This document shows, piece after piece, positions 26,286-36,168 of a stretch of DNA of 64,000 nt. Location: positions 1 to 64,000 of the forward strand of contig CAWHIF010000005.1 in NCBI GenBank assembly GCA_963829235.1, in the 5' to 3' direction. Source of the stretch: Bog-756 sp963829235 (GTDB lineage Bacteria > Actinomycetota > Acidimicrobiia > Acidimicrobiales > RAAP-2). The position numbers were made by a program, and so were the translations under genes. The notes beneath the pieces were generated by a model. The model did not search any database, was not told the origin of the DNA, and saw only the letters and a list, made by a program, of their open reading frames with translations. Every line of letters starts with the position of its first letter. The first letter of the stretch is position 1.

Positions 26286-28040
26286 ATGCCGACAGCACTG
26301 ATCATAGGTTCGGGACCCGGGGCCGCCGGTGCGGCACTGGCCCTGACCGCCGATCCTGGCCACGAGGTCACGGTGATCGACCTCGGCGGTACCCTCGAGG
26401 CGGACCTCTCGTCGGCGCGATCCACCATCGCGTCCACCGAGGAGGAGTCGTGGTCACCTTCCGATGTCAGCCGCATCATCCAACAGCCGTCTCCAGTCGG
26501 AATCGGGGCGATACCGCAGAAGCGAGCGTTCGGCTCCGACTTCCCATTCCGTGACGTCGGTCAACTGCAGGGCATCGAAGCAGTAGGGCCTGCGAATCCC
26601 TCGGTGGTGTCAGGTGCGTATGGCGGGTTCTCGAACGTGTGGGGCGCCCAGATCATGCCGTTCACCAGGGCCACGTTCGACCGATGGCCGATGACGTTGG
26701 CAGACATGGAGACCCACTATCGGACCGCGCTGAGCGAAATGACGCTGGCGGGCGCCGAAGACGATTTCTCCGAACTGTTCCCCCTCATGGTGGAGGCCGG
26801 ACAATTGCCCCCGTTGGCTGATCGGAGTGAACGGGTGCTCCACCGTTACCAGGCTCGACGAGCGTTCGTTCGATCCCACGCCATCACCATCGGGCGGGCC
26901 CGGCTGGCCTTTCGATCCGACGACTGCACGTGCTGTGGCCTGTGTATGACCGGGTGCCCCTACCAGCTCATCTATTCGAGCTCGCACACCTTCGACCGCC
27001 TTCGGTCCGAGGGCCGCATCACCTATCGACCGAATCTGCTGGCCATCCGGCTCGAGGAGCGCGACGGCTCACCCTCCGTGCGGGTACGGGACACGAGCAC
27101 CGGCACACTCCAGCGATGTTTCGCTGATCGGATCTTCGTGGCCTGCGGCGGAATCGGCACCGCACGGTTGGTCCTCGGGTCCCTCGGGAGGTTCGACAGG
27201 ACGACCAGTGTGCAGGAGTCGGTGCAGTTCGTGATGCCGACAATCTCATTGAGGCCTGTGCCCGACCCGCGCCGGGAGCGGAACTTCACGCTCAACCAGT
27301 TCAATCTCCTCTACGACCACACCGGAGAGTCGGTCGACCTCTGCCAGGTCCATTTCTACGACTACAACCCGGCCTTCCTCTCCTCCCTGCCTCCGTTCCT
27401 GAACGGACGTGCCGCCGAACCTGTCCTCGCCGGACTGCTCCGCCGGATCTCCGTCGGGCTGGGATATGTCCCCAGTTGGGGATCGCCGGAGGTGAAATTG
27501 ACCGCCCGTCGACCGCCCGGCGACGAGCAGCTGCCCACCCTTGAAATCGATCGGGAACCGATCGAAGGATGGCCACCGATGCTTCGAGGCCTCGTGCGCT
27601 CGATGTCGAAGGTCGCCCCGGCCCTCGACCTCTGGCCGGTGGTGCCGATGCTCTCGGTCTCGGGTGCCGCCAAGAGCTATCACTTCGGCGGCACGTTTCC
27701 GCACGGCCGAGTGCGGTCAGCGCAGACAACGGACCTGCTGGGTCGCCTCGCAACCTGGGACAATATCCACCTCGTCGACGGATCGGTGTTTCCCACCGTG
27801 CCTGCCACTACCTTCACGCTGACCGTCATGGCCAACGCCCATCGCATCGCCAGCGGACGTGCTCGAGATGCCGCGATGATGTCCGAGGACGGACTGGGCA
27901 GCTCCGCATCCGGTGGCGCGCCGGTTGTCAGCCGTCACCGGGGCCAACGGCTATCTGGGATCGGTGCTGGCGGCGGCATTCGGGTCGGCCGGATTCTCCG
28001 TCCGTCGGCTGGTGCGATCTCCGATACACGGAAGCAGTGA
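26286..28040 (+). CDS. GMC-family FAD oxidoreductase with cysteine-rich insert
   Basis: Up to 584 residues. The FAD-binding start is ALIIGSGPGAAGAALAL. GAYGGFSNVWGAQ is the flavin-contact region. A cluster DDCTCCGLCMTGCPYQLIY near residues 215-230 resembles the CxxCGxCxxGC insert of long-chain alcohol oxidases. The C-terminal GMC part carries HFGGTFPHG and VDGSVFPTVPATTFTLTVMA, with histidine and asparagine in the usual catalytic area. The last 40 residues overlap the start of the next gene (27913) in another frame and look unconserved, so the true end may be near 27915 and a frameshift is suspected. It is expected to oxidise a sugar or alcohol group during polysaccharide synthesis. Confidence 0.8.
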   Translation: MPTALIIGSGPGAAGAALALTADPGHEVTVIDLGGTLEADLSSARSTIASTEEESWSPSDVSRIIQQPSPVGIGAIPQKRAFGSDFPFRDVGQLQGIEAVGPANPSVVSGAYGGFSNVWGAQIMPFTRATFDRWPMTLADMETHYRTALSEMTLAGAEDDFSELFPLMVEAGQLPPLADRSERVLHRYQARRAFVRSHAITIGRARLAFRSDDCTCCGLCMTGCPYQLIYSSSHTFDRLRSEGRITYRPNLLAIRLEERDGSPSVRVRDTSTGTLQRCFADRIFVACGGIGTARLVLGSLGRFDRTTSVQESVQFVMPTISLRPVPDPRRERNFTLNQFNLLYDHTGESVDLCQVHFYDYNPAFLSSLPPFLNGRAAEPVLAGLLRRISVGLGYVPSWGSPEVKLTARRPPGDEQLPTLEIDREPIEGWPPMLRGLVRSMSKVAPALDLWPVVPMLSVSGAAKSYHFGGTFPHGRVRSAQTTDLLGRLATWDNIHLVDGSVFPTVPATTFTLTVMANAHRIASGRARDAAMMSEDGLGSSASGGAPVVSRHRGQRLSGIGAGGGIRVGRILRPSAGAISDTRKQ

Positions 28041-28790
28041 CCGCTCCTTCGACCTCGCGTCGACACGGACCGTCCGATGCACTCGATCGGTGCCGACGTC
28101 CTCGTCCACTGCGCGTACGACATGAAGCTGAACAAGCGAGTCCGACATCTGGCAGACGAACGTATTCGGTTCGATCGCTCTGTTCGACGATGGCAGTCTC
28201 AAGCGGGGTCCGCCGCACGATCACACTGTCGTCGATGTCGGCCTACGCGGGAACCCGCCAGCTCTACGGCCGGGCGAAACTCGACATGGAGGTGTCGGCC
28301 CTGAGCCGGGGCATGGTCGTCGTCCGTCCGGGCTTGGTCTACGGGCCTGGCTGGGGCGGAATGGCCGGGACCCTCCGTCGGCTGGCCAAGCTTCCCGTGC
28401 TGCCCGATTTCGGCCCCAAAGCCCACCAATTCACCGTCAGCGAAGATGATTTTGCCACTGCAGTGGTGGCCCTGGCCACTGCCGGGCACGTGCCGACCCA
28501 CCCGGTGGGGCTCGCCCATCCGGACCCGGTCAGCTTCCGGACACTGCTGACCACCTTCGCCCACGGCGGCGACAGGGCACGACCGCGGTTCGTGCCCACG
28601 CCACCCATGGCCGTCTATGGCGCCCTCCGGGCGGCGGAGCTCATGAGCGCTGAACCCGCCGGTGCGGGCGGACTCCCTCCTCGGCCTGATCCGGCCTGCA
28701 CCGGGCGTGCCGAATCTCGAGGTGATGGATACCTTGGGCATCACCTTGCAGCGCGTTTCCGGCCGGCGCAGCCGCGCTCGGCAATATCAC
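27913..28790 (+). pseudogene. NAD-dependent epimerase/dehydratase, frameshifted
   Basis: Fragments of one extended-SDR protein appear in successive frames. GTG 27913 starts RLSAVTGANGYLGSVLAAAF with the GxxGxxG motif. At about 28080 the frame changes to GADVLVHCAYDMKL, then IWQTNVFGSIALFD (28147 on), then SSMSAYAGTRQLYGRAKLDME with the YxxxK catalytic pair and VVRPGLVYGPGWGG (28230-28660), and finally SLLGLIRPAPGVPNLEVMDTLG to about 28790. At least four shifts are needed. Motif order is complete, so the gene was functional until very recently or the shifts are errors. It probably modifies a nucleotide sugar and partners with the preceding GMC oxidase. Confidence 0.72.
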
Positions 28791-29229
28791 TCGAAGTGCT
28801 TGATCGACCCCTGTGCGTACATTTCTCCCCCACAGCGCCGTGTTCCGGCGATACCTCCGAGGAGAGCAGGACCCTGTCGTCCCATTGCCCGACACCACGA
28901 GGCGGAATGCTTTTGCAAACCGCACATGAACGGAATAGAAAGTGCAGTCGTAGGTGCTCCGGCCTGCGCCGGCGGAGCGGAGGAATATCACCGCCAATGC
29001 GGACCCATCCACGCCCAGCCCACCCCGAGTCGTCCGAATGCTCGTGGATGGGCGCAACATGCCCCGAGCGCGAGCCTCGTTCGGACCTTCCGTCGACCTC
29101 CAGTGCGGAACGAAGCCGCCTGCGATGACATCCGCCATCGACCCACTTGGGAAGCGTGCAGATCCGCTGGAGGGACCGTCCCTCTCATCCACGACGAGGC
29201 GCTCGACGCACAGATCGTCGCAACCCCAC
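28791..29229. other. Stretch with no assignable gene
   Basis: About 440 bases between the epimerase end and the first recognisable codons of the next glycosyltransferase. Several short frames are open, but none shows family motifs. The true start of the glycosyltransferase probably lies here, obscured by frameshifts. No RNA gene, promoter or repeat was recognised. Confidence 0.4.
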
Positions 29230-30565
29230 GTCTTCATCGGCGAACTCGATGTCGTCGACGGTCTGACGAGCTTGCCCGGCAGCGATGCCGGTGGACGCCA
29301 CTGGACCGGGGGACGAGTCCTCGTCCGGTGCTTCACCGAGCCGATCGGGCTGCTCCATCTCGACATTCCGGCGGACGGCCTCTCGGTGCCCGCCCTGTCA
29401 GCCGCCGTCGAAGAGCAGCTCGGCGACCGTCTCCGGTTGAAACTCCACCAAGCCGGGGTCGAGGTCGAGGGAGCGGTACCCAGCCGACGGCGTCGTCTCC
29501 CCCTCCGTCCCCCCCTACCTTGAGGGCCGCCGCCAGGCCCTTCTTGCCGCTCCGGAGATCACCGTCGCCATCTGTACCCGCGACCGACCCGAGAAGCTCC
29601 GCAAGGCACTCCGCAGCCTCGAGAACCAGGAGTACCCCGCACTCCGGGTTCTGGTGGTGGACAACGCGCCGGCGGACACGGAGACCCGTCAGGTGGCTTC
29701 GGAACAGTCAGCACAACTCGACCTCGACTACATCGTCGAGCCACGTCCCGGACTCTCGTGGGCACGGAACCGGGCGATCGACGAGAGCTCCAGCGAGATC
29801 ATCGCCTGGCTCGATGACGACGAGACGGCTGACCGTTGGTGGGTGACTGAAGTGGCCCGGGCCTTGGTCGAATATCCAGAGGCCGGTGCCGTCTCCGGAA
29901 TGATCCTCCCGGGCGAGATCGAATCGTCGGCCCAGCTCTGGTTCGAAGAAGGCGGTGGTCACCACAAAGGCCGGGGTTTCGAACCCCAGGTCTTCTCCCC
30001 AGCCACCCGTCGCTCGCAGAGTCCCTTGTATCCCCGCCCGCAGTTCGGCGTCGGCGGCAACATGGCTTTTCGTCGCGACGCCATCGAAGGGATCGGCCGC
30101 TTCAACACCGCCCTCGGTGCCGGTACTGCGACCAAGGGGGCGGAAGACACTGCCGCCTTCAGCGAGTACCTGTACGCGGGAGGAACGCTCGTCTATCACC
30201 CATCCGCAGTGGTCTGGCACACCCACCGCAGTCGAATGGATGACCTGCGCGAGTTGAGACGGGGCTACGGGCGGGGGATCACCGCCTTCTACCTGTCCTT
30301 CCTGCTTCGCCATCCCGAGGCAGTGTTCGAGCTCGCCCGGTTGTTTCCCAAAGCCATCGGCGACATCGCCCCCGACGGCGACGGCGCCACCGACGCCGAG
30401 GGGATGGCGACACAGATAGTCGAACAGACGATGCCGGATGCCCGTTCGGGACGAATCCCCAATTCACACCGCGAGCTTTATCGGGGCCTGCTGGAGGGGA
30501 TGCCGATGTACCTGTTTGCTGCTTGGCGCCCGCATCAGCTGGCCAGGAGAGGGCAGTCGGCCTGA
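29230..30565 (+). pseudogene. GT2 glycosyltransferase with N-terminal extension, one frameshift
   Basis: An N-terminal domain of about 85 residues (VFIGELDVVDGL, RVLVRCFTEPIGLLHLDIPA, LSVPALSAAVEEQLGDRL) is followed, after a shift at about 29480, by a GT-A domain: EITVAICTRDRPEKL, LRVLVVDNAP, GLSWARNRAIDES, IAWLDDDE (DxD motif), VSGMILPGEI, FGVGGNMAFRRDAIE and a conserved TKGAEDTAAFSEYLY. The C-terminal helices end HQLARRGQSA. It would transfer a sugar from a nucleotide donor at the cytoplasmic face. The stop TGA at 30563-30565 overlaps the next start (TGATG), indicating coupling to the deacetylase. Confidence 0.75.
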
Positions 30566-31446
30566 TGATCGCTTCTCAGAGATCGGTCCGGGTGAACACC
30601 CTGCTTTATCACAGCTTCGCCACCACGAGCACGAATGCCTTCAAGGAGCTCACGGTGGACCCAGGTCTCTTCTCCGAGCACATGGCCGCGCTCCTACACG
30701 CCGGTTGCCGCTTCATACGGTTTCGAGACATTCCGGGTGCGGTATCCGCTCAGCACGTCAGGGGAAGGTCCAAACGACCCGTCCAGTCGTCGCAGTCACT
30801 ATCGACGACGGATTCGCCGACATCACGACGGGAGCCGCACCGGCCCTCCTCGAACACCAGATACCTGCAACCCTGTTCGTGCCGACGGCGTACGTCGGTG
30901 CCACTGCGGCATGGCTCCGGGCCGAGGACGGGGACCGGCCAATGTGCGACTGGCAGTCTCTCGGCGATCTTTCCGCATCGGGCTGGGAGGTTGCATCACA
31001 CGGCCACCACCACATCGCCGCCGATCTGTCTGCCCCCGCGACAGTGACCGCCGACGCCGTGCGCAGCCGCACGCTCCTTGAGGATCATCTCGGGGTGGCC
31101 GTGACCAGCTTCGCCTACCCGTTCGGGTACTACAGCAAACAGGGTCGCACTGCAGTACGGGATGCCGGTTTCAGTCAAGCTGGCATCGTGTCAGGACAGC
31201 GTGATCGCTTCAGCGATGATCGTTGGAGGATTCCCCGGGCCCAGATCGGGCCCGGTTTCACCCCGGAGGACTTGGTGGCTCTCGTGCAACGGAGGCGTGG
31301 TGACGCCAAGTGGCGCAACCGGGCCAAGCAACGGCTCTGGCTGTTCGGCCGCCGAAGGTTTGCCTGGGGTCCTCCAGAAGCAGCCGCCGTCGGCGCGGTC
31401 GGCCGGACAGAAGGTCCGGTCCGGCGACGGGGTCGAAGGTGTCTGA
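30565..31446 (+). pseudogene. Polysaccharide deacetylase (NodB homology), frameshifted
   Basis: ATG 30565 begins SVRVNTLLYHSFATTSTN and FSEHMAALLHAGCRFIRF in one frame. Near 30770 the frame changes to the NodB core: VVAVTIDDGFADI (catalytic aspartates), VPTAYVGATAAWL, SGWEVASHGHHHI (zinc-ligand SHxxxH), TSFAYPFGYYSKQGR and GIVSGQRDRFSDDRWRIPR. Near the end, a second shift gives the likely terminus SGDGVEGV at 31446. CE4 enzymes remove N- or O-acetyl groups from polysaccharides. No signal peptide is evident, suggesting a cytoplasmic or lipid-linked intermediate as substrate. Confidence 0.75.
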
Positions 31447-31503
31447 ACCACTCCAGCTCCAGCCGGTCCTGTACCGATCCGGACCGAGACGGGTCCGATC
31501 AGG

Positions 31504-32765
31504 GTGGTCATCATCGACCTCGAGGAAGCCATCCCGGACATCGACTGCCGACACCCTGTGGCCGAGCACTACCAAGGCGTATGGGTACTGGCCGTGCGGG
31601 GTGACGTGCCACTCGGGCTCGTCGACGTCCCGGTGTCGGGGCCAGTCCTCCGAGGGTCCGATCTCGAGGCTCTTCTCCGCGATGAGTTGAGTGACCTGTT
31701 GCATCGACCCTCACCACCGGTTCGACCCTCAAGGGTCCCTCCCGACTATGGCCGTCGTCGTCCCGACCAATCTCGGACGGCCGGAGCAGTTGAGGGCCTG
31801 TGTTGCTTCGCTCGCCGAGCTCGACTATCCCGATTTCGAGATTGTGGTGGTCGACAACCGCCGCCAGCCGGCAGGTCCGAACGAGCTCCTCGAAGAAATA
31901 GCCGAATGCCTCGGGTCCGGATCGTGGAGGAGCGGCGCCCAGGGATCTCAGCCGCCCGAAACAGGGGCGTCGACGTCACCATGGCAGAGGTGGTGGCCTT
32001 TACCGATGACGATGTTGGGTGAACCCAAGGTGGCTGCTGGCGCTCGGACGTCGGTTCGCCTCCGAACCCGGACTGGATGCGGTGACCGGACTGGTTCTGC
32101 CCGAGGAGCTTGAAACACAGGCCCAGCTGCTCTTCGAGCAGTCGGGAAGCGCCTGAATCGCGGCTACCGGCCGGTGACCTTCCGGCTCGCCGGGCACCCG
32201 GGTCCTGGTGGCGGCGGGTGCTGGACATCCCGAAGATCGAACGCCACCAGATCGAGCGGAGAAGAGCGACACGGTGTTCCCGCTGTATGCCACCGGCGAA
32301 CTCGGAATCGGTTCGAACATGGCCTTCCGGACCAGTGTCCTTCGGAGCCTTGGAGGATTCGATCACGCGCTCGGGGTGGGAACGTCGACGTGCGGCGGCG
32401 AGGACCTAGCCATGCTCTTGGAGCTGCTCATGAGCGGTCGGCTGCTGGGCTACGAGCCGGCTGCCATCGTGCACCACACCCACAGACGCACCCTCGAGGA
32501 TCTCGAGATTCAGCTGAGGGGTTACGGCATCGGCTTCAGCGCCATGATGCTGTCGCTGGTGTGGCGTGATCCACGTCGCCTCAGGGGTTTCGCCGCCGCC
32601 GTGCCTCGGGCCTGCGGGCCATGACAAAGCCGGATTCTGCAAAGCGGTCTGGACGGAGCCCGAGTACCCGAGGCACTGGAACAGGCCGAGCTCCGAGGAA
32701 TGCTGGCCGGGCCCGCCGCGTACCTTCGCGAGCGACGGCGGCCCAACCTGGGCCGGATGGCCCGC
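31504..32765 (+). pseudogene. GT2 glycosyltransferase with N-terminal extension, several frameshifts
   Basis: GTG 31504 begins an extension equivalent to that of the previous GT2 (VVIIDLEEAIPDIDCRH, GVWVLAVRGDVPLGLVDVPV, LRGSDLEALLRDELSDLLH). The GT-A part then alternates between frames: MAVVVPTNLGRPEQLRACVA and EIVVVDNR, RPGISAARNRGVDV and AFTDDDVG (DxD), RWLLALGRRFASEPGLDAVTG, then GELGIGSNMAFRTSVLRSLGG and TSTCGGEDLAMLLELLMSG, with a C-terminal piece LRGMLAGPAAYLRERRRP near 32695-32750. The paralogous layout suggests it arose by duplication of its neighbour. At least four indels. Confidence 0.72.
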
Positions 32766-33149
32766 CGAGGACCCTGTCACGGGTCTGGTCCTGACGCAAA
32801 CAACTCTCAATGTACACGCCGAACCATACATGGCACATCACCTTCTTCGGGCCTATTGTGTTCGGATTCCGGCAGCGAAGAAACGGTATGGATCGGCTAC
32901 ATGGCGATGTTCCTGACAATGGTCGGAGAAGACCTGCCTCATCCTGCGGTCGTGCTCACGAGCTCGTTCGTCGCTGCGAGCGCCGTCGGCGGGATGCTTG
33001 GCCGGAAGACCATGTCGAGAATCGTCCGGCGACCGAATGGTCGAACGCCCTCCGAAGATGTCGATCGGTCGCCTTCGATCGGGATCGTTCCGCGATGCGG
33101 AACCGCTCAATGATGGTCGCCTCGCTCGAGCCTGTCGGCGGTTCCGGAG
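32766..33149. other. Unassigned stretch, possible membrane-segment remnant
   Basis: One frame (32878-33110) reads IGYMAMFLTMVGEDLPHPAVVL then TSSFVAASAVGGMLGRKTMSRI, which could be one or two hydrophobic segments. I cannot tie it to a family or find a start. Base composition is a little AT-richer near 32810-32900. It may be the C-terminus of the preceding glycosyltransferase or a separate small frameshifted gene. Confidence 0.3.
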
Positions 33150-33692
33150 TCGAGCCGGTTCACCAGACCTCAGAGTCCCGACGGTGGCTGTCGCTAGCGG
33201 AGGGCCTGGGCTCGATGCGCGAGTAGCCCTCAGATGGGCAGGCCGCGGCCACCTGGTGACCTCGCCTTATCTTCCGCTACTGGTTCGCCGGGGCTTGCTG
33301 CGTCTGGCTGGTGTCGAGATAGGTGAGGCAGTCAGTGGACTGATCGCCTGCACCTTCGCATCGCGCAATTCAGCATCGGAGCGGGCACCTACGTGGCCCC
33401 GCTCCTGGTTCGAAGGAGCGGGGAGAATTGCCATCGGCGAGGACTGCATGCTCGGACCCGAGGTCATGATGGTCACCTCAAACCACCCCCGATCCGCGAC
33501 CGGGAGCATCGCCCGGGCCGTGGAATACCTCGAGATTGACGTGGGACCACGGTGTTGGCTGGGGGCCCGCACAACCTTGCTGCCAGGAGTGCGCATCGGG
33601 GAAGGAACAGTCGTCGCCGCCGGAGCAGTCGTCACCGAGAGCTGTGAAGCCGGTGGGACTATGCAGGAGTGCCAGCCCGAAAGGTTCGCTGA
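33150..33692 (+). pseudogene. Hexapeptide-repeat (LbH) acyltransferase, frameshifted
   Basis: The fragment RGHLVTSPYLPLLVRRGLLRLAGVEIG leads to left-handed beta-helix coils: FSIGAGTYVAP in one frame, then FEGAGRIAIGEDCMLGPEVMMVTSNHP with the catalytic histidine, CWLGARTTLLPGVRIGEGTVVAAGAVV. The family terminus YAGVPARKVR is present, but only after a one-base shift at about 33660, with its stop TGA near 33690. Without the shift, the frame runs on to 33738. It would O- or N-acetylate a sugar of the locus polysaccharide. The shift inside a stereotyped motif is good evidence for a one-base loss. Confidence 0.72.
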
Positions 33693-33959
33693 TGCCGATC
33701 GAGGATTCATCACCGACGCCTCTGGTGGAGGCCGGTGACGCAGTCCTGTCCCCCGCGTCGTGACAGATCACCCCGCCGGACAAGCAGTAACCTGAGGACC
33801 GTCCGGGGACCCGATGGCGATTCGGTCCAACGGATCGGGTCATGACCAGGGCACTATCGCCGAGTGGGAGGGGGACTCGTTGGCAAACACCGCCGGCACC
33901 GCGTGGGCCAACGAACGTGCTCCGGTCATTCCCGATCCCGCTGTCGTCGCGGGACTTCG

Positions 33960-35163
33960 ATGAGCTCCACCCCTGACAACCTGGGTCGATTGCACGGTCA
34001 CGTGCTGGACGAACCGGCACCGAGGCCTCGCCAGAATCCGCTCCGGAATCCGGAAACGCGACGACCGCTCGCAATTGCCGGTGTCGTCATCAGGTTCGGC
34101 GTCTACGTCCTGGCGCTGCCCGCCGTGGCTTTGCTCTGGTTCATCCACCGCTATGCAGTGAACATGGTCTTCGCCGATCAGTGGCACGACATCCACATCA
34201 TCGCGCTCTCGCACAGTGGGGCCCTCACCCTCGGAGACCTCTGGGCCCAGCACGGCGAAAACCGGGTCCTCGTGCCCGATCTTCTGGTTCTCGCCCTTGC
34301 TCACACCACGCATTTCAATGTGGTCTACGAAGACTACGCAAGCGGGTTCCTCCTCATCGCCACCGCGGCATTGCTCATCCTGGCCCACAGGCGCCGATCC
34401 CGTCGACCCCCTGGATCTACTACTTCCCCATGATCATCGTTCTTCTCTCGTTGAACCAGGGCACCATGACCCTGTGGGGTTTTGCCGTGTCGTGGTACCT
34501 CGAGATCTTCGCGCTGGCGGCCGCCCTCTTCCTCCTCGACAGGGTGTCGCTCGGCTGGCTCGGCGTCGCCGGCGCGATGGCCGTCACCGTTGCCGGGGCC
34601 TTCTCCTCGCTGGAAGGTCTGTTGATCTGGCCCGTCGGGCTCCTGCTCCTCTACCAGCGGAGGCGAAGCAGGGCGATGATTCTGGCCTGGATCACCCGGC
34701 CGTGGTCACCACCGGCCTCTACATGTTCCATTTCGATTTCACCCACCGCGGGAACGGGACCAAGTCCTTCGTCCTGATCCATCCGCTGGCCGCGATGAGG
34801 TTCTTCTTCTTCGCCATCGGCGATGTCTTCGGCGTACAGATACCCAACGCCCAAGCACCGGCGACTACCTCTTCTGTCTGTTCGGAGTTCTCATCTTCGT
34901 GGTCGCCGCCTGGGTGCTCGTCGTGGGACTGCCACGACGCGATCGATCGACGCCAGTCCGATCGGTGTGGCGGCGGTCCTCTTCGGGTGCTCTACACCGT
35001 GGCACTCACCGAAGGCCGCGGGTCACTGGGGCTGTCCGTACTGCCCCGGTATGCGATCTTCGAGCTCCTGATCCTCGCTGGATGGAATCTGGCCGTGCTC
35101 GACGGATCCCTCTTCGAGGAGAGGCGGGTCTTGTCGCAGGCATCGGTCGGCGCATCTCGGTGA
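33960..35163 (+). pseudogene. Polytopic membrane protein of the polysaccharide locus, frameshifted
   Basis: ATG 33960 (MSSTPDNLGRLHGHVL). First frame: a membrane segment GVYVLALPAVALLWFIH, then FADQWHDIHIIALSHSG, LWAQHGENRVLVPDLL and a second segment. After about 34400 the frame changes to WIYYFPMIIVLLSLNQGTM with several further segments (EIFALAAALFLLDRV, VAGAMAVTVAGAF). After about 34700 it changes again to AAMRFFFFAIGDVFGVQI and a final YAIFELLILAGWNLAV, stopping at 35163. At least seven hydrophobic segments. The DQW...ENR pattern occurs in uncharacterised bacterial membrane proteins. Function unknown, perhaps a polymerase or transferase working on undecaprenyl-linked sugars. Confidence 0.6.
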
Positions 35164-35329
35164 CCGCGACATTCGACGGCTCGATGAAGAACGAGGCGCG
35201 GGTCGAACACAGGTCCTGGTGGATCAGGACTGACCGTCTCGGGATCGCACCGCGCTCGTCGGCGCCCTATGCCTTCAGGTCGTCATCGCCCCCTTGAGGC
35301 CTTCAGCGCGGCCGGCACTTGGCACGGTC

Positions 35330-35905
35330 AAGAACGGCCGCCGCCGATATCACCGTCAACATTGCCCATGCTCCGGACTCGCTCGTCCGGACGGGCCTCG
35401 GCTCGTCATGGCGACCGGTTCGTGATCCGGAGCATGGCCGAGTGGCAAGGCGGAGCACCTCGCGTTTTTGGAGGCACCGTCGGTGGCCTACTACGCCGCC
35501 CGGGGACTCGCGGTGGACAGGACGCCGCCCACCACACGGGTGGTCACTCCTTCGGAGGGTCCACGATAACCGGGTTATCGGGTCTGATCGCCGAAGCCTC
35601 GGATCCGTACGGGATCAAGCGGGGCAGTTCGTGCTGACCGGCGGACCGTGCACGACGTGCTGATCGGACGGCCCACAAAACGATCACGGTTGGGCGACGC
35701 GTGGAACACGTCAGGCGTGGGCGACGGCCCTCTTCCGTTCGAGTGGCGCCGACGACACCATCGGTGCCGGCGGTCAGAGTGTCCGGGCCCGATAACCATC
35801 AGCAACTCATCGCGGAGCGTGACGGGCGGCTCCGATAACGCGACCGATGCTGCCGTGACCGTCAGTCAGGCGAACGTAAACATTGACATGTTCCGGCTGA
35901 CCCGG
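35330..35905 (+). pseudogene. Ig-like domain of a secreted protein, heavily frameshifted
   Basis: Pieces of one domain lie in shifting frames: LAFLEAPSVAYYAARG, DRTPPTTRVVTPSEG, ITGLSGLIAEASDPYGIKR, QFVLTGGP, LIGRPTK, then WNTSGVGDGP and finally GPITISN. This order matches bacterial Ig-like repeats of the type 'xSGVTKVEFxLTGG...LIG...WNTTxVxNGTYTL'. At least four indels in about 400 bases. It could be a separate exoprotein or the C-terminus of the preceding membrane protein. I cannot decide. Confidence 0.55.
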
Positions 35906-36168
35906 AATTGACGGTCGTTCGCCCACATCGTACGCACCGGATGAGGGCGGGCAACCAATCGATTCCGGCGATAAGGGTGGCGCCGTGTATTCCCTGCCGC
36001 GACCACAGTACAGTTGGTCTCGTCGAAACAGACGCTCTACGTGAACAGCGGATTGTCTGGGCATCGGCATCTGCCTAATCAGTGGCCGACGTGTTGGCAA
36101 GTCCGCGAAGATAGCGCGTTGGCTGGACTAAGCCGTGACGATAGGCACACTGTGACGAGGGGCAAGAT

